A DNA stretch of 64,000 nucleotides from Vicia villosa (taxonomy: Eukaryota; Streptophyta; Magnoliopsida; Fabales; Fabaceae): NCBI RefSeq assembly GCF_029867415.1, contig NC_081185.1, forward strand, positions 120,135,987 through 120,199,986, given 5' to 3'. Each line of letters opens with the position of its first letter. The first letter of the stretch is position 1. A model generated the notes under the pieces. The model had not been told where the DNA came from and made no database searches. It saw only the letters and a program-made list of their open reading frames with translations. The position numbers were made by a program, and so were the translations under genes. Positions 55,925 through 64,000 of this stretch are shown here, piece after piece.

Positions 55925-57200
55925 CTAAAATTGATTACTGGGAGACATTTCCGCAGTAGCTCTGCTAGACACAATCCGAGCTATAATTGTATTCGGCATC
56001 ACCAAAGGATCGATGCTCTATCAGTCTGATGTCAAGTCAGCATTTCTTAATGGGGAATTGAAAGAATAAATGTATGTAGATCAACCTCTAGGCTTTATCC
56101 TCAAAGAAAATAAAAGAAGGTCTACAAACTCAAGAAAGCGCTATACCGGCTTAATCAAGCTCCTCGCATTTGGTACATTAAGATTGCAAACTACTTCAAC
56201 CAAATAAGATTTAAGAAGAACAAGAGTGAAGCAACCTTATATGCCAAGCATCATGGTATTGGTGTTATTATAGTAACTCTTTATGTTGATGATCTTATAT
56301 TTAGTGGAAGCAATAAGAAGATGATCAAAGAGTTCAAACATGTCATGACTTAGAATTATGAAATGAGCGATATGGGTCTACTTCGACAATTCTTAGGCTT
56401 ACCAAGAAGAAGAGACAATCTTTATCTAGCAAAATATGTATGAAGAAAAGATTTTGAAGAAATTCAACATGTTCGGATGTAATTTCATCTCTACACCACT
56501 CATTATGGGTGAGAAATTGAAGAAATAAGATGGAGGAGAAGCAGCTAGCAGATGTCACTCGTTACCGGAGCCTCATTGAGAATCTGCTATACCTCACTAT
56601 AAACCGACATGATCTCATGTATGTTGAAAGTCTACTTTCAAGATTTATGCAAAGCACGCACCATTTCCACCTCGGTGCAACAAAGCGGGTGTTATGCTAT
56701 GTCCAAGGAAAAATCGATCTCAGTTTGAGCTATAAAAAAATCACGCATTAAACCCGTCAGTTATTATGATAGTGATTTCGGTGGACCCTTATACGACATG
56801 AAAAACACCTCAGGGTACTGTTTCTCTTTTTGTTCAGCAATGTTCTCATGCTTATCCAAGAAACACTAAAATGTTGCACAATTCGAAGCCGAGTATGTCT
56901 CAGCATCAACGGCCACATCACAATCAGTATGGCTCCGAAGAATTTTAGCTGATATCGGTCATCATCAAAATGAAGGAACTGTGTCGTACTACGACATGAA
57001 GTCTGCAAATTCTATGGCTAATAACCCAGTTCACCACAGCCGAACTCGACATATAGCACTCAAACATCATTTTATCTGACAATCAATAGAAGACAGAGAA
57101 ATTCAACTTGAGTTTTGTCGGTCTGAAGAAAAGTCATCTGACATCCTCACAAAAACTCTTCCAAGAGAAAGGTTTCAACAGCTTTGAGGTAAACTCGGAA
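55925..57200 (+). pseudogene. Copia RT and RNase H relic
   Basis: Across frames the plus strand gives ETFPQ-like text, ARLDTIRALIVFGITKGSML, YQSDVKSAFLNGELKE (stop) MYVDQPLGF, then LYVDDLIFSGSN-like text near 56280. Later come SRFMQSTHHFHLGATKRVL, YYDSDFGGPLYDMKNTSGYC, AQFEAEYVSASTATSQSVWL, and HSRTRHIALKHHFI with SSDILTKTLPRERF. These are the second half of a copia polyprotein, through RNase H to its end. Many stops and frameshifts; the gag, protease and integrase parts are missing. Confidence 0.87.
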
Positions 57201-57235
57201 TTCGACAACACATTAAGAGAGAGTATTAAAATTAA

Positions 57236-57467
57236 TGTGTTGTAACCAGGATTATCTTTAGTAAGCATTATAAAAGAATAATAACCATCACATTATAACT
57301 ATTGTCTTTATTTATATCATTAAGATTGAAAGAATCAAATAGTCATCATCTTCATCTTGTTACCAAACTTTTGTTTTCTCAACGTTTATTTTGTAATGCT
57401 AAGTTGTGAGTGGTAAATTCAATAAAAATCATTATTCTCTTAAGAATCTAATCAAATATTTCCAACA
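57236..57467 (+). repeat. Probable 3' LTR of the preceding copia relic
   Basis: Starts TGTGTTGTAACC just after a purine-rich tract (AAGAGAGAGTATT), directly downstream of the end of the RNase H frame, and ends ATTTCCAACA. 232 bp. No partner LTR was found, so the right end is uncertain. Confidence 0.55.
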
Positions 57468-57998
57468 TGTACCACTATTAGGACTTTCGAAGGAGTCTAT
57501 AACCCTAAAGTGAATTAATATATATACAAAGAACAATCACACACAAGTGATTTTAGTCGCCACATCTTCACCCATAAACTTTAAATTGTTGTTTATTTTT
57601 GTCTATTAAAAGAAGTGGGTGTAACGGCGAGTTTAGATCATCTACATCCTATTTGAACATATATCAAACCCTATGACTAGTCTACATATTCATGGTAGTA
57701 ACATTACTTAATTAGTGATTCATCAACCTATATTTATTTGTTCCATTCTCTGAACAGAGTGGGAGGAGGAATATAGCTTCACATAAACATGTGGGCAAGA
57801 ACGCAATTTCTTGACCAAATTTTTGGGTAGTGCAATTAAAGCTAGAAGATAACTCAAAAATAATTTTAAGCTTCTAGTTTTATTTAATTATCAATAACTA
57901 TAACAAAGTAAGCAAAGCATTGGAAGCAAGTTGGTTTATATATAGTTGTAATTTGTGTTGTTGATAAATACATTAGCTTCAATATAATTAGTTTCAAC
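57468..57998. other. No gene recognised
   Basis: AT-rich spacer. The start (GGACTTTCGAAGGAGTCTAT) resembles GAACTTTCAAAGGAGCCTAC at 53754, a weak dispersed repeat. Confidence 0.45.
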
Positions 57999-57999
57999 T

Positions 58000-58079
<80 letters not shown>
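57999..58079. repeat. (AT)n microsatellite, about 80 bp
   Basis: Pure dinucleotide run. Confidence 0.97.
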
Positions 58080-58081
<2 letters not shown>

Positions 58082-58559
58082 CAATTTTCTTATATACTAT
58101 ATAAATTTCTTAACTATTAATATGTATTGTTGTAGATTTTTGTCGTCGCATGCTGCAGCAAATGGGATTGGGATATCATGAATGTGTTTAATGACAGTGA
58201 TGAATTAGCTCAAGAATGACAAGTGTAGAAGTGTGGCTTACTTTTTTTTTTTTTATGTTTTTTTTAGTTATTTTGCGTTAGAATATTGACTTTTTGTATG
58301 CAAGAAATGAAAGAGATTTATTCTTCCTTTTGCATGTGTGTGATGATGGTGAAAATCAATTCAGTGATGATAATTGCAAGTTTAGTTGGGATAACTTAGA
58401 CTTGGTTATGTTTTGGATTAATTTTGTATGTTTTGATAATTATTTGCAAATACTTAAATATATTATGTTTATATTGTTGTGCGTGTGTTTAATTATTTGG
58501 TGTGTATGAAATAGTTTTAGAGATATTAAATTAGATTTAGGAAATTGCTTCCAAGAATC
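58080..58559. other. No gene recognised
   Basis: The sequence left of the CACTA terminus. A 71-residue plus frame (58294-58509) has no motif. The short stretch 58140-58218 (a brief open frame ending FNDSDELAQE) could be a last exon of something, perhaps of the CACTA element, but this is not supported further. Confidence 0.4.
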
Positions 58560-58922
58560 ATAAATTTTAAAATTTATTAATAATAACTAAAAAATTCATT
58601 AGAGACAGAAATAGAGACCAAATTTACAATATAATGTTTCCAAATCGGTCACAAATTCAGTTGCAACAGAAAGAGAAAATAATTCCAAATCAGTCACAAA
58701 AATGGTCTTTGAATTCGGTCTCTAAAATCAGTCTCTGATTTTGATCTCTAAATTCGGTCACTATAAAATCGGTCTCTAAAATGGTCGCTACTGACTAGCG
58801 ACCAGGGTATTTGCTACTGCACAAAATTGGTCGCTGATTCAGTTGCCGATGAATTTAGTGACCAATTTTGAAGTTTTTCAGTCGCTAAATTGGTCTCTAA
58901 AGACGAGATTTTTAGTAGTGCA
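58560..58922 (-). mobile_element. CACTA terminal region with GGTCTCTAAA/GGTCGCT repeats
   Basis: The right edge ATTTTTAGTAGTG is the complement of CACTACTAAAAAT. The preceding 300 bp consist of repeated CGGTCTCTAAA, CGGTCACAAA, GGTCGCTGATTC and inverse forms. It is similar in style but not sequence-identical to the terminal region at 16375-16684, so the two belong to related CACTA families. No transposase or left end seen. Confidence 0.7.
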
Positions 58923-59460
58923 TGAAGAAGAATATATGTATTGAGGCACTAATTTATTATCAATCTTTCAAATGATTTAGTGTCATGATAAATATATGTA
59001 GAGTTAGAGTTTCAAGACATGTAGATTTGTGTAAAACTTCATGTTTATATTGTATCTCAAAAAACTAAATTCATGTTTATATACTAGTGATGGACTAAAC
59101 ACACAATTTTTCCATATTGTGTGAATAACAAATACATTAGCATTATTTGTAGCGATTGAATAACAAATACATTAGCAAAAAATATACTATTTAATAATTA
59201 ATTAAATAAGATAAAACTAAATAATCCAATGTAATTGGTGGAAGGTACACAATTTTTTGAGATGGGTAGAGAAGTTGTCCCCTATTTTTAAATGTCAAAG
59301 GATTAACCTTTTAAAAAAAACTTAAATGACTAGTGTTTTATAAATATTCAATATTGATTTATATTTAATCGTAGAAATGAGAAGTTTATGGTTGAAAGTG
59401 TGAGAGAAGGTTAAGTGCATGCCAAACATACTTGGTGGAGAAGGTACAACGAATATAAAC
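58923..59460. other. No gene recognised
   Basis: AT-rich spacer downstream (minus sense) of hairpin copy C. Confidence 0.5.
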
Positions 59461-59478
59461 TGAGTATAAGATAGGATT

Positions 59479-59571
59479 GAAGCTTTCAGAAACCCAAAAA
59501 GCACTTCCACGACTTCACATTTTTATGTAACTTGGTGCCGTGGAAGCCTTTGAGGGTTACCGAATGCTTTC
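59479..59571 (-). ncRNA. Candidate MIRNA-like hairpin, copy C (best folded)
   Basis: On the minus strand GAAAGCATTCGGTAACCC pairs with GGGTTTCTGAAAGCTTC with only a bulge and two mismatches. After a small internal loop AAAG pairs with CTTT, and CTTCCACGGC pairs with GTCGTGGAAG. About 30 of 34 positions pair, with a loop of roughly 25 nt. The 5' arm keeps ACCCTCAAAGGCTTCCA, as in copies A and B, while the 3' arm is quite different in sequence yet still complementary. That pattern is expected of a miRNA precursor. A consensus TATA box lies 48 bp upstream. The layout recalls MIR395 precursors, but the arm is not the miR395 sequence. Confidence 0.55.
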
Positions 59572-59618
59572 TCCTTTCAAATGCCTTACACGATATAAGA
59601 TTATAAACCAAGTAAAAT

Positions 59619-59628
59619 CTATTTATAG
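59619..59628 (-). promoter_or_regulatory. TATA box of hairpin locus copy C
   Basis: Minus strand CTATAAATAG, 48 bp upstream of the hairpin base. Confidence 0.6.
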
Positions 59629-59659
59629 TATACTCAGTAGATAACAGATTCATTTATTC

Positions 59660-59930
59660 TTCAAGATCCAACAACTAATTGATTTGCATAATTTTAGATA
59701 AAGACGTACTATTGCTTAAAGATAGATTAGTTCGTTGACATTCTGGCTTGCAAAACGTGCCAGTTTAAGATAAAACAGAATCATATCGCATATCAAGCGT
59801 GCTTTAGAGATGCATGCAACTCTCTCCATGCAGAATAATTGAAAAATGTCTCATAGTATAAAGTAGTAATGGTGTGTTAAGTCTTGTTTATGAGGTGTCA
59901 AGTCAATAGATATATATTTTCATAATCTTA
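59660..59930 (-). repeat. Upstream region of copy C, related to 53420-53720
   Basis: Shares TTGACATTCTGG, GCAAAA, AGATGCATGCAACTC and several later words with 53420-53720, but not with the upstream regions of copies A and B. A short hairpin, CTGGC..GCCAG here and CTGGTAC..GTGTCAG there, is kept by changes on both sides. AGATGCATGCAACTC contains the RY-type core CATGCA. Function unknown. Confidence 0.5.
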
Positions 59931-60289
59931 AAAGACGTAATTATTTACTCTCCCATTACAAGAATTGAAATAGAGATGTTGATAATGGTTAAAAGTAAAA
60001 TAGAAAACTGACGCATAATAATTTTAAAAAAATTACTTTGGTCTCTAAATATAAAATGAACTTTGTTGATCGGGTTATGTAGTTCAAATGATATTTACTA
60101 TTAGTTAACGGAGTGTAAGCTATTGATCAAATGTTTGAATTCTTGGTAACAACATTTTTTTTTTTGTATTTCTCAAAATCTAGTAATGTAAACAATTTTG
60201 TTGTTTTTGGTCTTCAATCTATTTCCTTGTGATGGAAAGGATTCTCCCTTTTTTTTTCCAAAAAAGATTATTTTTCGAAATAAGAGGTG
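59931..60289. other. No gene recognised
   Basis: AT-rich spacer, no feature recognised. Confidence 0.5.
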
Positions 60290-60480
60290 TTCGCGGGCCG
60301 CTTTAGTTTGATTTTGAGAGAATCTGATATCCAAACTGATTAAAATTAAATGAACTGGTTTGGATTAGATTTATAAATTTTTGCGATAAATCTCAAACCG
60401 AACTGGAAAAATTGGGTTGGTTTGAGCTGGATTGATCGGATAGATAAAAAAATACAAAAATATTTGAAAAATAATAATTT
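60290..60480. mobile_element. Decayed hAT-like MITE fragment
   Basis: Starts GTGTTCGCGGGCCGCTTTAG and carries AACTGGTTTGGATTAG, CAAACCGAACTGG and GGGTTGGTTTGAG, the style of the hAT element at 12341-13230. The other end is not visible. Confidence 0.45.
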
Positions 60481-60729
60481 ATTTACGAAAATTAATTTTT
60501 CTCAATAATATAAAAAAAATATAGTATTAATATTGTTCAATTGTAAATATTAGACTAGCAATTTTTCCCTAATAGATTCAAAAATATCTAACATAAAGAC
60601 TTTTGAATATATAAGTAGTCACTTGAGTTAGTATGATAATGAATGTGTTTCATAGCTCTATGCTCAGTTACCATATTACACTAACAATTTTCTAATAACA
60701 AATTAAAATATTATAACTTGTTCACATAC

Positions 60730-62060
60730 TGATAAGTGCCAAAATGTTGTTATTTTGAGTATATAATCGTGACACTTATCAATTCTATTTGTATAGTTTT
60801 TGTAATAAAATCCCAACTATTATGTAAATATTAGCATAATTGAGTTTTTATGCGTTTTGTGTACCGTTTAATAGATTTTCCTTTGTTTTTATAGGTATTC
60901 ATGCATATCGGAGCCTCGAGGAATAAAGTGTCGAAGACACAACTTCGATTGCGCAATTTTGGAGCTGAATAAGCAAAATTATGCAGAACAGTCCGCTTAG
61001 CGAAGCACCAGCGCGCTTATGCTATCAAATTTCAATAACCCCGCTTGAAGCGGAGCAAAACAGAAGCTGGAAAAATTGTTGGGTCCGCTTAGCAGAGGAA
61101 GCCCGCTTAGCGAGCTTATGTCTACTGTTACAGATATTTAAGGAATAAGTGTAGTCCGTTAAGCGAAGGTAGCCCGCTTAGCGGACCTGCGCAGAATTGT
61201 CTCTATATTTCTTTCATTTGTAACATGTTAAGGTTATGGTTTTGGAGAGTTTTTGGTTCAAACTCCATCATTTTCATTCTTAGAGTAGGATTGGCTTAGA
61301 AAACAACACCGGGTCATGCACTTGGAAGATCGGAGGTGGATTTCTCATCAATCGGAGCTGACAACCCGTGAGTTGTTTGGTTTATCTCTTTTATTCTCTG
61401 TGTAGTTCTTTGTGTTGGGTTTGTTTGTATAGTTACTCGAATCTTATGTATATTTACTGACTAGAATGTTATGTTTAACTTGCTTTATAAATCTGTGTTG
61501 ATTGTTGTCTTAGATTTTTGCTTTGTGCTTGGGAATTGGGTTGCTTTAGAGATAAACTTCTTGAATCCTTATCTAGGATGATTATCTGTTAGTTTCTGAA
61601 CTCTAGAGATAGATTTAGAGCTAATATTCACTTTTTGTATATGTACGTAATGCTTTCGTGTTTGAGTGGCGCGGGAGAGATCACCGACGCGAGAATACGG
61701 ATGTTCTTGCAGCTTCGCGTTAGAGATAACCTTAGTTGTGAGATGGTCTCGTTTGTGCTCCAGAGATGGACGCTTATGTGAGAGATACGTGATAACATAG
61801 ATGAGTATCGTAGGTTGAGTATAAAGGGTTAGTAAGTGTATGTTTGTGAAGAGTGAATATATTTACATTCCTGATAAGTTATTTCTCTTCTAAGAATGTG
61901 TTTATTTTTTCCTGTCTATATCCTTTTATCTTTTGTTCATTCAAACCCGAGCTCGAAACTGTAGAAACTGTTGAATGACATCTCTCCATCTCTGAGGACG
62001 ATAATTCACGGATCAATATTTCTAAATCTTTTGTTGCTTGCTGCTATGCCTGCTTCAACA
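60730..62060 (+). repeat. Athila-type 5' LTR
   Basis: 1331 bp from TGATAAGTGCCAAAATG to GCTTCAACA, homologous throughout to the solo LTR at 33879-35266. Immediately downstream lies a primer site. It contains a cluster of CCGCTTAGCG-type palindromes (60989-61190). The interior that follows is short, and other sequence begins by about 62380, so the element is truncated. No right LTR is in the window. Confidence 0.87.
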
Positions 62061-62063
62061 AAA

Positions 62064-62081
62064 TGGCGTTGTTGCCGGGGA
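62064..62081 (+). other. Primer binding site of Athila-type element
   Basis: TGGCGTTGTTGCCGGGGA, two changes from TGGCGCCGTTGCCGGGGA, the Asp-tRNA site that I recall for Athila/Tat elements. It lies 3 bp after the LTR. Confidence 0.8.
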
Positions 62082-62379
62082 TGGTTGTTTGAATTGCATC
62101 GCAATAGTTTACGTGGTTTTGAGCTTTGTATATAACATACATATTGTATATATATTTACTTGTACATGTTTACTTGTTTATGTTCACCATATAGGCTTAC
62201 TTGTATATGTTTACATACAAGTATACTTTTGTTGGTGAATGTTGGTGAAACACATTGAGATCGGTCCAGTTCGTTATTCAAAATCTTCACTTTTCAACTT
62301 GTGAATCCAACATTCACCAACTTTATCTTTTTGTATGAGGAGGAAATGAGTATAGAGGGATGTCTAAATACAATATGTT

Positions 62380-62990
62380 TGATGAGTCAAGGTTAAAATA
62401 ATTTACTTTTTAAAATTTTGGTCACTTCGTGAGGATATTGGTGATTCTTTTCAGATTGAATTGCCACAAATAAGGATATTTATGAGAGTATTGGTGCATT
62501 GGTGAAAGGTAGAGTAGTTTCTCTTGGTAACAATAAAGAATTTGAGGTTCATGGTTCTGGTACAATCAAGCTTAAAATATTTGATGATCGTGATTGTAGT
62601 GCTCATAATGTGTGGTGTGTTTCTAAGCTAAGATAAATTATTTTATTGATAAACATGTTTAGTGATCTAGGATATTACACTAAAGTTGATCTTGAGGTGT
62701 TGAATATTTTGCATGGTGGACTTGTCATAGAAAAATATTCTAAAATACATGGCTTATATATTTTAGAAGGTTTTAAAGTTTTTGTTCATTAAACATCATC
62801 TAAAGAAGACTTTCATGACAAGAACAAACTATGGAATTTGAGGTCAAACCATGACAGATGTATGAAGTTTGTTTCCCTTCACTTTAATGAGTTTTGCATG
62901 AAGACAACAGATAAAAAAACATTTTATAGGTAAGTTTTCATTGAGTTTCTAGTATAAGGATGGTGTCAAAGCAGCTTACCTGGTCAATAA
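62380..62990 (+). pseudogene. Copia protease to integrase-N fragment
   Basis: The plus strand reads SLGNNKEFEVHGSGTIKLKI, FDDRDCSAHNVWCVSKLR, stop, then MFSDLGYYTKVDLEVLNILH, GGLVIEKYSKIHGLYILEGF, and SSKEDFHDKNKLWNLRSNH. That is the part after the copia protease and the start of the zinc finger before integrase (LWHLRLGH normally). Two stops interrupt it. It belongs to a different copia group from the intact element. Confidence 0.8.
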
Positions 62991-63014
62991 ATATTCATAC
63001 ATATAAATGGTTTT

Positions 63015-64000
63015 TTCTTTGGCCACCTCCCTATGGGGGTCACCCCCAGCGAAAATCCCAAAATACCCCTGCTTCGGAAATGAACTTCCGAAGCGCTTTT
63101 TTATTTTAAAAAATTTCCTTAATTCGGAAGTGCATCTCCGAAAACACCCCATGGGGGGTGTCTTCGGAGATGAACTTCCGAAAACACCTCATGGGGGGTG
63201 TCTTCGGAAATGAACTTCCGAATTATGCAGAAACTGTGTTTTTTTTTTATGTTTTTTCATAAAAGTCTCGCATTTTAATTAAACGCAAACGCCAAATAAA
63301 ATAAGCAATAGATAAACTGAAAATACTAATATGATAAATAAACAAAAAAAAATACTAATCCGATGAAAATAATATATACAAACCGAAAAAAATAAAAATA
63401 GTGTGCTAAAGATACAATCCGATAACAAAAAATATATAAACCCGACCACTACTGGGTGTGCCTAAACCTCTCGCCCTGAGACCTCCTCTGCCGCGTGTAT
63501 GCCGCCGCACGGTCCGCATCAAGGACGATCAGATCCGCCGAGCGACGTGATCCTGGTAGTGAATCAGCAGGGAAGTGTCAAAAGGCCCTCCCGGATAGCT
63601 ATCCACCTCCTGCTCCTCCTGCTCCTCCTCCTCCCCGACTGGAGGGTCAACATCCGGTATGACCTCCTCCTCCTCCTCCTCATCCTCATCCTCCTCCTCT
63701 CGCTGGCGGGAAGAAGATACCCGAGCCAGCCTACTCCTAGAGCCTGAAGCAGATGAACTCTCCACCAAGTCCTGTGGAACGTGCACACGGCGTCCCCGGC
63801 CCCGCCCGCGTGTCGACGCCAGCTGCGCCGCCGCCCGCTCGCGTCTAGCCGACGCAGTCTGGGACTCCCTGCCCTGTCTGATGCGTGCTGGCTGGTTGCC
63901 TGACATGTTCCTGTAAACAATCGAAATCGATTAATATGCGAGACAAATGAAAAAAAAAAAATGCACTTCTGATACAGTTCGGAAGTTCATTTCCGAAACT
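63015..64000. mobile_element. One end of a MULE-like element with TTCGGAAGTTCATTTCCGAA repeats
   Basis: Begins near TTTTTTCTTTGGCCACCTCC and CTATGGGGGTCACCCCC. Four diverged copies of TTCGGAAATGAACTTCCGAA (about 63074, 63122, 63161, 63202) follow, two of them beside CACCCCATGGGGGGTG palindromes. A fifth copy in inverse form ends the window (63979-63999). Between lies a minus-strand plant-mobile-domain gene remnant. The far end lies outside, so TSDs cannot be checked. Confidence 0.6.
63449..63906 (-). pseudogene. Plant-mobile-domain (MAIN-like) gene, central domain deleted
   Basis: From ATG 63906 the minus strand reads MSGNQPARIRQGRESQTASA, an RGRGRGRRVHVPQD block, a long acidic run (about residues 70-82) and GGPFDTSLLIHYQDHVARRI, where the plant mobile domain normally begins, then a TGA (63529). 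In another frame the sequence continues DRAAAYTRQRRSQGERFRHT and ends at TAG (63449-63451), which looks like the extreme C-terminus. So nearly the whole domain is deleted, leaving head and tail. Local base composition is GC-rich, unlike its surroundings. Such genes travel in legume MULEs; the family call is by recall. Confidence 0.65.

Noticed and set aside
59479..59571. Naming the hairpin MIR395
   Set aside because: The stem layout and one arm are reminiscent, but the conserved arm differs from the miR395 sequence at many positions.
63499..63747. Leu-rich 82-residue plus frame and Ser-rich 85-residue plus frame
   Set aside because: Antisense of the acidic run in the minus-strand mobile-domain gene remnant.

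Overview
The window is repeat-dominated nuclear DNA from a dicot plant, most likely a legume. It is AT-rich, has no operons or bacterial signals, and is full of plant retrotransposons and DNA transposons. The legume call rests on the look of an Ogre/Tat-like LTR, Athila-type LTRs with an Asp-tRNA-like primer site, and plant-mobile-domain/MULE genes; it is family-level recall, not a database match. I found no intact host protein-coding gene, rRNA or tRNA.

Region by region. 0-6 kb: a minisatellite, eroded Ty1/copia pieces and a Mutator-like element (MULE) with a perfect 9-bp target duplication (1990-3604). 6-11 kb: a minus-strand copia element with an uninterrupted 1349-codon polyprotein, flanked by a 453-bp direct repeat that sits where a 5-bp duplication should be and that replaces 50 bp of its 3' LTR. 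11-14 kb: hAT-like non-autonomous elements. 14.4-16.1 kb: a Pack-MULE-like element carrying pieces of a PHD-finger gene. 17-17.7 kb: a hairpin locus with its own TATA box. 17.9-23.3 kb: an L1-type LINE with intact ORF2 and a 5'-truncated ORF1. 24.8-26.9 kb: an old LINE relic. 29-30.3 kb: one LTR and a broken gag of a Tnt1-like copia. 30.9-36.1 kb: a copia element with both LTRs and TSDs, interrupted by a 1388-bp Athila-type solo LTR. 36.6-37.3 kb: an inverted second copy of the hairpin locus. 38.9-46.7 kb: a copia element split by an Ogre/Tat-like solo LTR, itself split by a 1.9-kb long-TIR MULE (a three-layer nest). 47-50 kb: LINE relic and MITEs. 50.4-53.1 kb: a MULE with the C-terminal part of its transposase and a LINE end inside one TIR. 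54-59 kb: CACTA ends, microsatellites and another copia relic. 59.5-59.9 kb: a third hairpin locus. 60.7-62.1 kb: a second Athila-type LTR with primer site. 63-64 kb: one end of a MULE with a broken plant-mobile-domain gene, running off the window.

The elements do not form a pathway; their relationships are of insertion order and decay. The most likely new biology is the three-copy family of TATA-box-plus-hairpin loci (17.1, 37.1, 59.5 kb). One arm is nearly invariant and the other drifts, which resembles a MIRNA gene family. Next are the PHD-gene capture and the unusual duplication around the intact copia element.
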